From Phascolarctobacterium sp. (lineage in GTDB: Bacteria > Bacillota > Negativicutes > Acidaminococcales > Acidaminococcaceae): DNA of 64,000 nt. The first letter of the stretch is position 1. Each line of letters starts with the position of its first letter. Of this stretch, positions 45,098 to 52,778 are shown piece after piece. The DNA is taken from positions 48,400-112,399 of the forward strand of contig JAUNIS010000004.1 of the NCBI GenBank assembly GCA_030523325.1, read 5' to 3'. The notes under the pieces are model-generated. The model searched no databases, was not told the origin of the DNA, and worked only from the letters and a program-made list of their open reading frames with translations. A program made the position numbers and the translations under genes.

Positions 45098-45128
45098 ATC
45101 ATAAACTATATAGTGTTCGTATAGTCAA
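45098..45128 (-). promoter_or_regulatory. MerR-type promoter/operator 9 (CobN-like gene 3)
   Basis: Minus strand: TTGACT (45128-45123), 19 bp, TATGAT (45103-45098); spacer arms ACTATACGA and CTATATAGT around ACA. Confidence 0.83.
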
Positions 45129-45141
45129 CATTAAAAAATAA

Positions 45142-45166
45142 AACCCTTAGAAAAATTCCAAGGGTT
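45142..45166 (-). terminator. Intrinsic terminator after cbiZ-like gene
   Basis: Minus-strand arms AACCCTT and AAGGGTT followed by TTATTTTTTAATG. Confidence 0.8.
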
Positions 45167-45185
45167 GTAAGCAAAACATTGCATT

Positions 45186-46265
45186 CTATTTAATTTTGGC
45201 ACAGACGATATTAATGAAGAGTTTACTCCACACTTCCATTAAAGACTCCACACTAACATTGGTCAATGCACTTGTCTCGACATCATACGTACTCGCGATC
45301 TCGCTGAGCAACGCGGAGCCTGCAAAAATTACTTCTTCTTCATCAATAAGCTCCCACAAATATTGGTCCAGCAAATGTGCGTAGAGAGATGTGTAGGTTA
45401 AGATAACCTTTTCTCTAGCAAGATTATCGCAAGCCTCTAAAAATACTGGCTTAATTACACAATTTTCCTTTTCTTGGTACAGTGTCCACAGCGTTTGTTG
45501 AGTGACTCCAAAACGTTTCAGGCGACGAAAAACATTATGCTGATTTTTGGCATTAAGTCCTGATTGTTTAGAAAGAGCTCCCTTTACCGCTTTGATTACA
45601 ACTTTACCGATGAGTTCTCCAAGCTTGGAGTGTTTGCCTGCTCCTTCAAGATAAAGTTCTGAATCCGAGTTCGCCACAACAATTGTTGTATCCGTACCAC
45701 TGCCGGTGGCAATACCAGTAGAATACTTGCTACCCTCAAGAAGTTCTTGAATAGCTGCAGTCTTCGCCTCGGTACAAGTAACTAGAGCCCTGGCAAGTGT
45801 GCCCGCAGGTAAATCGGCATCGATAAAAAGCATGATATTGATGGTGCCAGGACGATTAGGCTTCTCCAAGGGTTGAAAATAGTTCGCAGGGTCTCCTACG
45901 CGACCGCCATTGACTTCAATGCCACCAGTTACAATAGCTGTCACAGTAAGATTTTTGAAGCTCAGACTTTCAATGGCAACATTTTCCATATCGGCTGCTG
46001 TTCCCATGCCCGAAACCTTCTCAGGATTTAAGCCTAAACGCTTGGAGATGATTTGCATATGCTCTGTGTAGGTAGGTGCAAGCATTTCGCAAGCCATACC
46101 CGCGCCTAACTTACTATCGTGATTATAAACTGCTTCGAAGTCTTCGTGGTAGCCGCCATTATATATAGATGTAGACAAAACCTTACGTTTACCCTGAAAA
46201 AAACAAACGATGCTTTTGTCGTAATGATAAACCTGGTCCCCGTTGGAAAGCTCGTATAATTTCAT
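45186..46265 (-). CDS. cbiZ: CbiZ-family adenosylcobinamide amidohydrolase with C-terminal extension
   Basis: CbiZ enzymes cut the aminopropanol arm from adenosylcobinamide, and in some bacteria from pseudocobalamin, to give cobyric acid for salvage and remodelling. Family motifs are clear: LSTSIYNGGYHE near residue 35, VTGGIEVNGGRVGDPANY near 115, TINIMLFIDADLPAGTLARA, TEAKTAAIQELL and TGIATGSGTDTTIV, then GKHSKLGELIGKVV. The 359 residues exceed the usual 220-240; the last 120 or so, mainly helical with paired Leu and Glu, are an extension I cannot assign. It has its own MerR-type promoter (46328-46358) and terminator. This gene is the strongest hint that the island handles corrinoids. Confidence 0.86.
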   Translation of the reverse strand: MKLYELSNGDQVYHYDKSIVCFFQGKRKVLSTSIYNGGYHEDFEAVYNHDSKLGAGMACEMLAPTYTEHMQIISKRLGLNPEKVSGMGTAADMENVAIESLSFKNLTVTAIVTGGIEVNGGRVGDPANYFQPLEKPNRPGTINIMLFIDADLPAGTLARALVTCTEAKTAAIQELLEGSKYSTGIATGSGTDTTIVVANSDSELYLEGAGKHSKLGELIGKVVIKAVKGALSKQSGLNAKNQHNVFRRLKRFGVTQQTLWTLYQEKENCVIKPVFLEACDNLAREKVILTYTSLYAHLLDQYLWELIDEEEVIFAGSALLSEIASTYDVETSALTNVSVESLMEVWSKLFINIVCAKIK

Positions 46266-46327
46266 CTTAACGCTCCTCTATTTTCTAGCATATTTTAGTT
46301 TGAACGCAAATTCTACAATATACTAAA

Positions 46328-46358
46328 ATTTTAGACCATATAGTAACGCTACAGTCAA
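46328..46358 (-). promoter_or_regulatory. MerR-type promoter/operator 10 (cbiZ-like gene)
   Basis: Minus strand: TTGACT (46358-46353), 19 bp, TAAAAT (46333-46328); spacer arms ACTGTAGCG and CTATATGGT around TTA. It marks the right edge of the regulon. Confidence 0.82.
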
Positions 46359-46432
46359 GTGGGAGAGAAAATTTTTATCTTATTAGTATGGATAACGAAA
46401 ATAATCGTTTGTATTTCCTTAATCATTCAATA

Positions 46433-46462
46433 TTGACAAAATCATTCCAAAAAAGATAGAAT
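46433..46462 (+). promoter_or_regulatory. Sigma-70-type promoter for zeta-like toxin pair
   Basis: TTGACA (46433-46438), 18 bp, TAGAAT (46457-46462), about 55 bases before the first gene. Confidence 0.72.
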
Positions 46463-46522
46463 AATATCAGAAAAAACAAGAAATATTTTTAAGTTTACGA
46501 TCAATAAAGTGAGGAAAACATA

Positions 46523-46726
46523 ATGGAAGAATTAACTGTTAATGAATTAGACTCCATGTGTGGTGTATCTGATGCTGAACTGGACTATAGGTTTGTCGAA
46601 GCTGTTAGAATCGAAAACGAAATTAAGAAAATCAAAAAATTGCCAATTGCAGGATATGATTGCAAGTTAAAACAAGCTTATATTGAGTATCCAGATGGGA
46701 GCAGAGAATATGTCAAAGAAACCTGA
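46523..46726 (+). CDS. Small acidic protein, possible antitoxin partner
   Basis: I do not recognise this 67-residue protein. It begins with an acidic helix (MEELTVNELDSM), continues with a charged segment rich in Glu and Lys (ENEIKKIKKL) and ends with a short strand pair, AYIEYPDGSREYV, resembling the tail of a small DNA- or protein-binding adaptor. GTGAGG precedes the ATG. It overlaps the zeta-like kinase gene by 17 bases, the compact layout of antitoxin-toxin pairs, and shares its promoter. Antitoxin function is inferred only from size and arrangement. Confidence 0.65.
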   Translation: MEELTVNELDSMCGVSDAELDYRFVEAVRIENEIKKIKKLPIAGYDCKLKQAYIEYPDGSREYVKET

Positions 46727-47285
46727 AATCATTGTTTTTGCTGGACCTAATGGCAGCGGCAAAAGCACTGTGACGAAAATGGCAATGATTATTCCTCCCT
46801 ATATCAATGCGGATGACATAAAACTAACTACTGGTTGCACCGACTTAGAAGCTGCTATATTAGTTGACAAAAAGCGTGAGCAATTAGTAGAAGAATTAAA
46901 AAGTTTTACCTTTGAAACAGTTCTTTCTACCGACAGAAATTTAAAACTACTCCAAAAAGCAAAGGATTTGGGATTCTTCATCAGATGTATTTATGTACTA
47001 ACAGTAGATCCTCATATCAACTGTGCCCGTGTTAAAGTACGTAAAGCTGCTGGAGGTCATGATGCACCCACAGATAAAATAATAAGCAGATATCATAAAG
47101 CTCTGAAACTAATTCCAAAGCTAGTGGAGATATGTGATATCATGCATATGTATGATAATACCAGTCAACCACACAGAATATTCAAGAGACGTAAGGAAGA
47201 ATATTTTTATTGGGAAAACGAATTTTGGACTAAAGAAGACATTGCTAAATTAACAGGAATTAACAATTTACAAAAGCGTGATTAA
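46710..47285 (+). CDS. Zeta toxin-like P-loop kinase
   Basis: The 191-residue P-loop protein has Walker A FAGPNGSGKST, followed by YINADDI and a long helix with FETVLST, a pattern shared by zeta toxins and related UDP-sugar or nucleotide kinases; it also has the YHKALKLIPK segment common in the small chromosomal branch. Zeta toxins phosphorylate UDP-N-acetylglucosamine and block wall synthesis, but many chromosomal members have unknown targets. The ATG at 46710 with GGGAG upstream is preferred to 46683 because it fits the homology start. A small upstream partner overlaps it and a strong terminator follows. It sits at the right border of the tetrapyrrole island. Confidence 0.82.
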   Translation: MSKKPEIIVFAGPNGSGKSTVTKMAMIIPPYINADDIKLTTGCTDLEAAILVDKKREQLVEELKSFTFETVLSTDRNLKLLQKAKDLGFFIRCIYVLTVDPHINCARVKVRKAAGGHDAPTDKIISRYHKALKLIPKLVEICDIMHMYDNTSQPHRIFKRRKEEYFYWENEFWTKEDIAKLTGINNLQKRD

Positions 47286-47290
47286 AAATA

Positions 47291-47327
47291 AAAATACAGT
47301 TTAGGCTAAGCCTAAGCTGTATTTTTT
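47291..47327. terminator. Bidirectional intrinsic terminator
   Basis: Arms AAAATACAGTTTAGGC and CCTAAGCTGTATTTT, with T tracts on both strands, between the converging zeta-like and M20 hydrolase genes. Confidence 0.85.
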
Positions 47328-47371
47328 CTTATATTAGACTATGTTCAATACACAATCATAACGGAAATTTT

Positions 47372-48607
47372 TTATCTCGCTCTTTGGTAAACAGCCTGAG
47401 CCATGATTTCAATGCCCTTGGCGATATCCTCAAGCTTGGCGAATTCGTTAGGATTGTGAGAAATTCCACCTTTACAAGGAACAAAAACCATACATGTCGG
47501 TGCAAGACTTGCCATATGCATTGCGTCATGACCCGCACCTGAAGGCATAATACGATACTTAACCCCGTCTTGCTTACAAATTTCGTCGAGAGCTCCTACG
47601 AGCTCATGTGCAAGAACAACAGGTTTATCTTGCGTGAGAATTTGACGAGTTACTTCAACACCGTCGGAGATGGCAACCTCTTGCATAGATTTTTCTATAG
47701 AAGCAAGTGCTCGAGCAATGCTTGCCTCGTCGATGCCACGCAAATCTACAAATAAGGTTGCTTTGCCTGGAACAACATTAACGCTGCCCGGTTCAATTTC
47801 AATAACACCAACAGTTGCCACCGTTCCGTATGCTTTTTCATCCGTAGCAGCCTTTTCCACTGCTAAAATTAGTTTAGCCGCACTGACGAGTGCGTCGTGA
47901 CGAAAGCCCATAGGTGTTGCCCCAGAATGATCCGCAGTACCATTAATAAAAATTTTAAAACGCGTAGGTGCTGCAATGCCCTTGACGATACCTATTTGTT
48001 CTCCAGCTTCTTCGAGAACCTTGCCCTGTTCGATATGGATTTCCCAAAAACTATCAAAGCAGCCTGGTTCTTTAACTGCCTCCCTCGCCTTGTCCGGATC
48101 GCAGCCCCAAGCCACGAGAGCCTTGGGGAAAGAAATGTCTCCCTTGCGAGTCCCGTTGGATAATTTTTCTACGGTAGATTTACCTGCCATCAATTTGGAA
48201 CCCATGGTCGCATTGTTAAAGCGGGCAGATTCTTCTGCTCTGAAGATGATGGTCAAGAGACCACGAGTAAGCTTTTCATCTTTGAGCATCTGCATAATTT
48301 CCAGGGCACCTACAACACCAACCATACCGTCGTAAGCCCCACCTTGAATAACAGTATCCAAGTGGCTGCCCATAGCAACAGGAGGAAGACTTGCGTCTTC
48401 GCCTTTACGGAGCAGAAATACATTGCCTACTGCATCTTCCGTAATTTTTAAATTTAGGTCGACGATTTGTTCGAGCAACCAATTTTGTGCAGCTCTATCT
48501 TCCTTTGAATAAGCAAGACGTGTTATTCCCTTGCCTTCTTCGTTCTTGCCAAACTGTGCGAGACCGGAAATTAAAAAGTCAACCCTTTCTTTATCTACAT
48601 TTAACAT
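47372..48607 (-). CDS. M20-family N-carbamoyl-L-amino acid hydrolase/allantoate amidohydrolase-like enzyme
   Basis: The 411-residue metallo-hydrolase of the AmaB/HyuC/AllC branch of the M20 family splits N-carbamoyl or related amide groups. Metal ligands are visible in MGSHLDTVIQGGAYDG (His and Asp), FRAEESARFN (Glu pair) and IHIEQGKVLE (His), and near the end PSGAGHDAMHMA (His). The dimerisation domain contains INGTADHSGATPM. GGAGAC precedes the ATG. It is the last gene of an operon DcuC-like, CapA-like, M20, M20. Substrate specificity among carbamoyl amino acids, ureidoglycine or allantoate cannot be decided; no purine-degradation genes are nearby. Confidence 0.88.
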   Translation of the reverse strand: MLNVDKERVDFLISGLAQFGKNEEGKGITRLAYSKEDRAAQNWLLEQIVDLNLKITEDAVGNVFLLRKGEDASLPPVAMGSHLDTVIQGGAYDGMVGVVGALEIMQMLKDEKLTRGLLTIIFRAEESARFNNATMGSKLMAGKSTVEKLSNGTRKGDISFPKALVAWGCDPDKAREAVKEPGCFDSFWEIHIEQGKVLEEAGEQIGIVKGIAAPTRFKIFINGTADHSGATPMGFRHDALVSAAKLILAVEKAATDEKAYGTVATVGVIEIEPGSVNVVPGKATLFVDLRGIDEASIARALASIEKSMQEVAISDGVEVTRQILTQDKPVVLAHELVGALDEICKQDGVKYRIMPSGAGHDAMHMASLAPTCMVFVPCKGGISHNPNEFAKLEDIAKGIEIMAQAVYQRAR

Positions 48608-48642
48608 TTTGTGTCTCCATAATCTGTACTGATGCTAAATAC

Positions 48643-48660
48643 AATACTGAATTCAGTATT
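48643..48660. promoter_or_regulatory. Perfect 18-bp palindrome between the two M20 genes
   Basis: AATACTGAATTCAGTATT lies in the 82-base gap between two co-directional hydrolase genes. It may be an operator for an internal promoter or a processing hairpin. No T tract follows, so a terminator is unlikely. Confidence 0.35.
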
Positions 48661-48689
48661 ATTTAACTATTAACTTTTAACTCTTAACT

Positions 48690-49991
48690 TCATTTGTTCG
48701 TATACTCTTTAGCAAGTGTTGCACCAAAAGCCGCCGACTTCCAAAGAACATCTTCGTTAAAGTCAAAATGATCGTTATGATGACCAGCTGCGATATGCGT
48801 ACCATAGCCCATATAGGCTGCATGACCGCCCTTTAATTGCACTGTTTCCATAAAGTAGGAGCAATCCTCAGAGCCACCAAAATCTACAGTATCAACGACT
48901 TCGTCAAATTCATATGCGTCCTTCGCAATGGCTGCAATTTCTTTAGCGAAATCAAGCTCGGTTACGCAAGCAGGTGCGCTGCCAGCAGGTGTAATTTTTA
49001 CTTCTACGTTATATAAATCGGCACAAGCCTTGAGCATACGATTAGCTTCGCTAGACATAAAATTATTAATTTCTGTATTGGCTCCACGGGTTTCCAATTT
49101 CATATCCGCAACATTGGGTAGAACATTACGACCAGTACCTGCATTTAAAACACCAACATTAATGCGAGACGCACCTTTGCCATGACGGGAAATGCTGTGC
49201 AGAGAAATAGCTGCTTGGGCAGCTGCAAGCAATGCGTTACGACCATCCTGAGGAGCAGCACCTGCGTGAGCCGAACGACCGGTAAAATGTGCGTCAAGCT
49301 TTGTAGTTGCAAGTAAACCACCACTTGCACATATTAAACTATTATCAACAGTTGCCTTAAAACCGATGTGCCCACCGAACATAAAATCTACATCATCAAC
49401 AAGACCTTTTACTGCCATAGCCCTTGCTCCGCGTACACCTTCTTCTGCAGGTTGGAAAATAATTTTAATGGTGCCAGCCATATCTTCTTTGTTATTGGCA
49501 ATTAATTTAGCCAGAGCAAGTCCAATGGTAACGTGTCCGTCGTGACCACAGGCATGCATCTCACCCTTGTGCAAGGAAGCAAAGCCTTCCGCAAAAGGAC
49601 GATGATTTGCATCAGTACTTTCCACAACGTCGTTGCAGTCCATATCATAACGAAAGGCAACAGTTTTACCAGGCTTTGCAAAATGCATGACAGCCATGAT
49701 CCCTGTCTTGCCTCCAGCCATCTTCTTGACAATTTCCGGGTCTGCGCCTTCATCGATTGCTCTTTGCATATGATTTTCTAAGATTACACTACTTGGAACG
49801 CCAAACATTTCACTTTCCACAACGCAGTCATCCCCATAAAAAACCTCATAGCCTAGAGCTTGTAACTCTTTAACGATTTTCGAAGCTGTTCTAAATTCAG
49901 TAAAACCTGTTTCAGGATGCATGTGTAAGTCACGACGCATAGCAACTAAGCTATCTTGCATAGCACGTGCTTCTTCAAAATATTTATTCAT
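48690..49991 (-). CDS. M20-family amidohydrolase (AbgA/aminoacylase-like)
   Basis: The 433-residue protein belongs to the amidohydrolase branch of M20 peptidases, close in layout to AbgA, which cleaves p-aminobenzoyl-glutamate, and to hippurate hydrolases. Metal ligands occur in HACGHDGHV, FQPAEEGVRGA, GGHIGFK and, near the C-terminus, AAGHHNDHFDF. The large insertion after MHPETGFTEF (residues 45-90) is the AbgA-like feature. The ATG at 49991 has AGGAGAGTG upstream. It sits between a CapA-like protein and the second M20 enzyme in one operon with a DcuC-like transporter, suggesting uptake and hydrolysis of an N-acyl amino acid or glutamate-containing compound. Confidence 0.87.
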   Translation of the reverse strand: MNKYFEEARAMQDSLVAMRRDLHMHPETGFTEFRTASKIVKELQALGYEVFYGDDCVVESEMFGVPSSVILENHMQRAIDEGADPEIVKKMAGGKTGIMAVMHFAKPGKTVAFRYDMDCNDVVESTDANHRPFAEGFASLHKGEMHACGHDGHVTIGLALAKLIANNKEDMAGTIKIIFQPAEEGVRGARAMAVKGLVDDVDFMFGGHIGFKATVDNSLICASGGLLATTKLDAHFTGRSAHAGAAPQDGRNALLAAAQAAISLHSISRHGKGASRINVGVLNAGTGRNVLPNVADMKLETRGANTEINNFMSSEANRMLKACADLYNVEVKITPAGSAPACVTELDFAKEIAAIAKDAYEFDEVVDTVDFGGSEDCSYFMETVQLKGGHAAYMGYGTHIAAGHHNDHFDFNEDVLWKSAAFGATLAKEYTNK

Positions 49992-50063
49992 AGGATACAC
50001 TCTCCTTTAAACACAGATAATATCCTCCCTAAAAGGAAGGATATTATCAAGTAAATGTACAAA

Positions 50064-51362
50064 TTATTTCATTTCAATAACACCCTTGCCTCCAATAAAT
50101 TGGATGTAAGTGCCATAGGGAGCTGATAACTCGGCGATTTCTCCGATAATACGTTCGGCAGCCTCTGGGCCAGCAAAACCAGGACGACCTCTTAAGGCAC
50201 GACCTGCTTTGAAATTCAATTCCAAGGGGATGAGTTCAATGTCAGAAATCTTGCCATCGGTAATCTTAAAGCTTGCCATTGCAGATTCGTAGCATTGGTG
50301 ATCAACAGCAAGACCTCGAGTATCATTTGCACTACGTGCGTCAAGACCATCAGCCACAGTATTATCCGGACCCATATCGTACAGATTATAGAATTCGGTC
50401 GGTTGACGTTCTACGCAATCGTTTTGGAAAATAAAATCTCCCAAGCTGTAGAAAATCGGATGATTGTTATAAATTTCTACACCACGCCAAATGTGAGGGC
50501 CATGACCAACATATGCATCTGCACCACTGTCAATGCAAAGCTTAGCAAAATCACGACAGAAATCTGCAGGAAGATGTTTATCCAAGCCTTTACGTTCGTG
50601 ACTGTGATGACTTACGAGAACGATATTAGCTTGACGTTTTGCTTCTTTAATGGCACGGACGATACGATTGGCATCAACCATATTCATCTTCGTAATTGTG
50701 CCCGCTTCTTCGCCAATTTCAAAACGAATGTTACCTACGTAGTAACCATCGGTCAATGGTTTAGTGAAGCCTTCCTTTTCATTTAAAAGACGATTGCTAT
50801 TAACCTCGGTTTGGTCAACAATTTCTTTTAATTTGGCAAAGTCTTCGGCTTTAACCTTATGAATTTGGGTGTAACGCAAAACATTTGCACCAGGACGACC
50901 CAGCACGTCACGACGAGGATTAGACGCCATCCCCCATTCGTTCATGGTTGAAGTAACGCCAATAATTGCTACGCGACCTTGAGGAGTGTCGAGATATTTA
51001 GGTTGAGTCGCTTCTTCGAGATTGCGACCAACACCTGCATGAAGACAACCACCTTCATCTAAATGACGCATGGTCGTCAAAATACCACCAAGATTCCAGT
51101 CAATGGTATGATTATTAGCCCAAGTGAACATGTTTAAGCTTAAATCCTTTAAGTCTTGTAACACAGCTGGACGAGCACAAGCCCATGTACCACCACTAAC
51201 GGGCGCAGGATAAACTTCGAAATCGTGTAAAAGAATTTCAAAATTGGTGAAGCGAACGTCATGCTTAGACAAAAATTCTCGCAAAGCGAAAAATTTATTG
51301 TCACGAGGCAAGCGTTGCGTAATAAAGGAATCACCAGTTAAGCAAATAGAAACTTCAGCCAT
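50064..51362 (-). CDS. CapA/PgsA-family protein (metallophosphatase-like fold)
   Basis: The 432-residue CapA-family protein begins VSICLTGDSFI and carries NFEILLHDFE, WANNHTIDW, IGVTSTMN, VSHHSHERKG and YVGHGPHIWRGVEIYNNHPIFYSLGDFIFQ, the last being the family's most conserved block. In Bacillus the CapA/PgsA protein works in poly-gamma-glutamate synthesis, but most bacterial relatives have other or unknown hydrolytic roles. No signal peptide or membrane anchor is visible here, which argues against capsule export and for a cytoplasmic enzyme. It is the second gene after the DcuC-like transporter, followed by two M20 amidohydrolases, and is probably part of the same catabolic operon. Confidence 0.86.
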   Translation of the reverse strand: MAEVSICLTGDSFITQRLPRDNKFFALREFLSKHDVRFTNFEILLHDFEVYPAPVSGGTWACARPAVLQDLKDLSLNMFTWANNHTIDWNLGGILTTMRHLDEGGCLHAGVGRNLEEATQPKYLDTPQGRVAIIGVTSTMNEWGMASNPRRDVLGRPGANVLRYTQIHKVKAEDFAKLKEIVDQTEVNSNRLLNEKEGFTKPLTDGYYVGNIRFEIGEEAGTITKMNMVDANRIVRAIKEAKRQANIVLVSHHSHERKGLDKHLPADFCRDFAKLCIDSGADAYVGHGPHIWRGVEIYNNHPIFYSLGDFIFQNDCVERQPTEFYNLYDMGPDNTVADGLDARSANDTRGLAVDHQCYESAMASFKITDGKISDIELIPLELNFKAGRALRGRPGFAGPEAAERIIGEIAELSAPYGTYIQFIGGKGVIEMK

Positions 51363-51382
51363 TAATAAAACTCCTTAAACTA

Positions 51383-52636
51383 TTAACCTTGCATAAAGAG
51401 AACGCTGCAACCAACGATGAGTGCAAGAACCATAGGAATTACGTTACGTTTTGCAACTTCCATGGGGTTAACACCAGCAATACCTGCTACGATAATAGTA
51501 GCACCTGCGAGCGGAGACATGGTACGACCAAGAGTACCTGCTAATGTAGCCAAGGAACCCATTTGTACAGGAGTCATGCCAAATGATGCAGCAGACGGAG
51601 TTACTGCTTCGTTGAAAGCAAAGGTTGCTGCGTCGCCAGAACCAACGATAACAGCAAGTACGAAAGGACCAACGGAGGCGCAAATCTTTGCAATTGCCGG
51701 ATTGGAAACCATCGCATTGATGAAAGCTTTAACAAGACCAAGAGCGTTCATACCAGCAACGAATACACCAGCAGCGATGATGATACCGATGATATCGCCA
51801 TAAGCCTTGCCCATACCGTCGAAGAATTCTTTAGTCATCTTAGTCGGGTCGGTGCGAGTAACAAAGAAGGAAAGCAGTACACCAATAATCATAGCTTGAG
51901 CAACGCCCATCTTGAAGATAGGAACGATTTTAGTTGCACCAAGCAAAAGAATTACGATAGGAACCATCGGCATTAATGCGTAAAGAGGTTTAATTTTGAA
52001 ATCGTTGTCGATTTTCAGATCTTCTGCATAATGACCATCTTCTTCTTTCATGAAATAAGCTATAGCAGTAATTGCGATACAAGCAACGATTAAAGAAGCA
52101 ATATTTGCCTTCCAATGGAAAGCGATTACGTCCATAACACCTACGCCAGCAATTTTTGCAACGAAGGGGTTGTGAGCAAGACCAGGGTTAAGCATGGAAC
52201 CATAGGTACCACATTTAACAGCTGCTGCAGCCAGAGCCGGATGAATACCAAGACCCATCATGATAGGAATAAAAATTGCGCCTGCGGATGCAGCCGTACC
52301 AGCTGCAGAGGGCAGAGCCATATTTACAAGGAAGGTGCCGAGAACGACACCAGGAATAACCAGAAAACGAACTTTGGTCAAAACCTTGGCCAATGCACTG
52401 ATTAAGTGTTTGTCGCAGCCGGTATAACGCATTACTAATGCGAAGCCCATGGACGAGCAGGCAGAAGAAATCATGCCAGAGCCCATACCCTTGGCAAATG
52501 CATCCAGTGCTTTAATAGGAGCACCTGCAACACAACACATCACGATACCGGAAACAACAAGGACCATTCTTGTCTCGTATCTCTTAACAATGAGACATAA
52601 GGTGGCAATTACAAGAAGAATGCCAATGTACAACAT
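51383..52636 (-). CDS. DcuC/short-chain carboxylate-type membrane transporter
   Basis: The 417-residue inner-membrane protein has about twelve hydrophobic segments and resembles the DcuC family of C4-dicarboxylate carriers. Characteristic small-residue loops are LPSAAGTAASAGAIFIPIM in the first half and GSGDAATFAFNEAVTPSAASFGM in the second. The ATG at 52636 is chosen because GGAGG lies nine bases before it; the frame is open to 52651. It is the first gene of the operon with the CapA-like and M20 genes, downstream of a perfect dyad (52719-52740). The cargo is probably an anionic amino-acid derivative processed by those enzymes rather than fumarate; that is inferred from context. Confidence 0.87.
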   Translation of the reverse strand: MLYIGILLVIATLCLIVKRYETRMVLVVSGIVMCCVAGAPIKALDAFAKGMGSGMISSACSSMGFALVMRYTGCDKHLISALAKVLTKVRFLVIPGVVLGTFLVNMALPSAAGTAASAGAIFIPIMMGLGIHPALAAAAVKCGTYGSMLNPGLAHNPFVAKIAGVGVMDVIAFHWKANIASLIVACIAITAIAYFMKEEDGHYAEDLKIDNDFKIKPLYALMPMVPIVILLLGATKIVPIFKMGVAQAMIIGVLLSFFVTRTDPTKMTKEFFDGMGKAYGDIIGIIIAAGVFVAGMNALGLVKAFINAMVSNPAIAKICASVGPFVLAVIVGSGDAATFAFNEAVTPSAASFGMTPVQMGSLATLAGTLGRTMSPLAGATIIVAGIAGVNPMEVAKRNVIPMVLALIVGCSVLFMQG

Positions 52637-52718
52637 AATTTTTCCCTCCAATTAACATATAAAATATAAAAACTGAACATATTATACACCTTATGTTAAT
52701 AAAATTCTCAGTTTCTTT

Positions 52719-52740
52719 TAATGTATACGTGAATACATTA
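52719..52740. promoter_or_regulatory. Perfect dyad operator candidate before the DcuC-like operon
   Basis: Arms TAATGTAT and ATACATTA are separated by ACGTGA and lie about 80 bases before the DcuC-like start. A TATAAT at 52681-52686 (minus strand) could be the -10 box. A regulator binding here is inferred; none is encoded next to it. Confidence 0.45.
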
Positions 52741-52742
52741 AA

Positions 52743-52772
52743 AAGCACTGACCCATTTCTGAGTCAGTGCTT
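52743..52772 (-). terminator. Intrinsic terminator after sodium:solute symporter gene
   Basis: Minus-strand arms AAGCACTGAC and GTCAGTGCTT around TCAGAAATGG, followed by TTTAATG. Confidence 0.82.
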
Positions 52773-52778
52773 GCAAAT

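Noticed and set aside
2780..46358. Cobalamin riboswitches before receptor and cbiZ genes
   Set aside because: I looked for the B12-box-like core and the roughly 200-nt fold before each receptor, permease and cbiZ gene and found none. Leaders are short and the MerR-type promoters explain control.
50064..51362. Poly-gamma-glutamate capsule operon
   Set aside because: Only the CapA-like protein is present, it lacks an export signal, and CapB/CapC homologues are absent.
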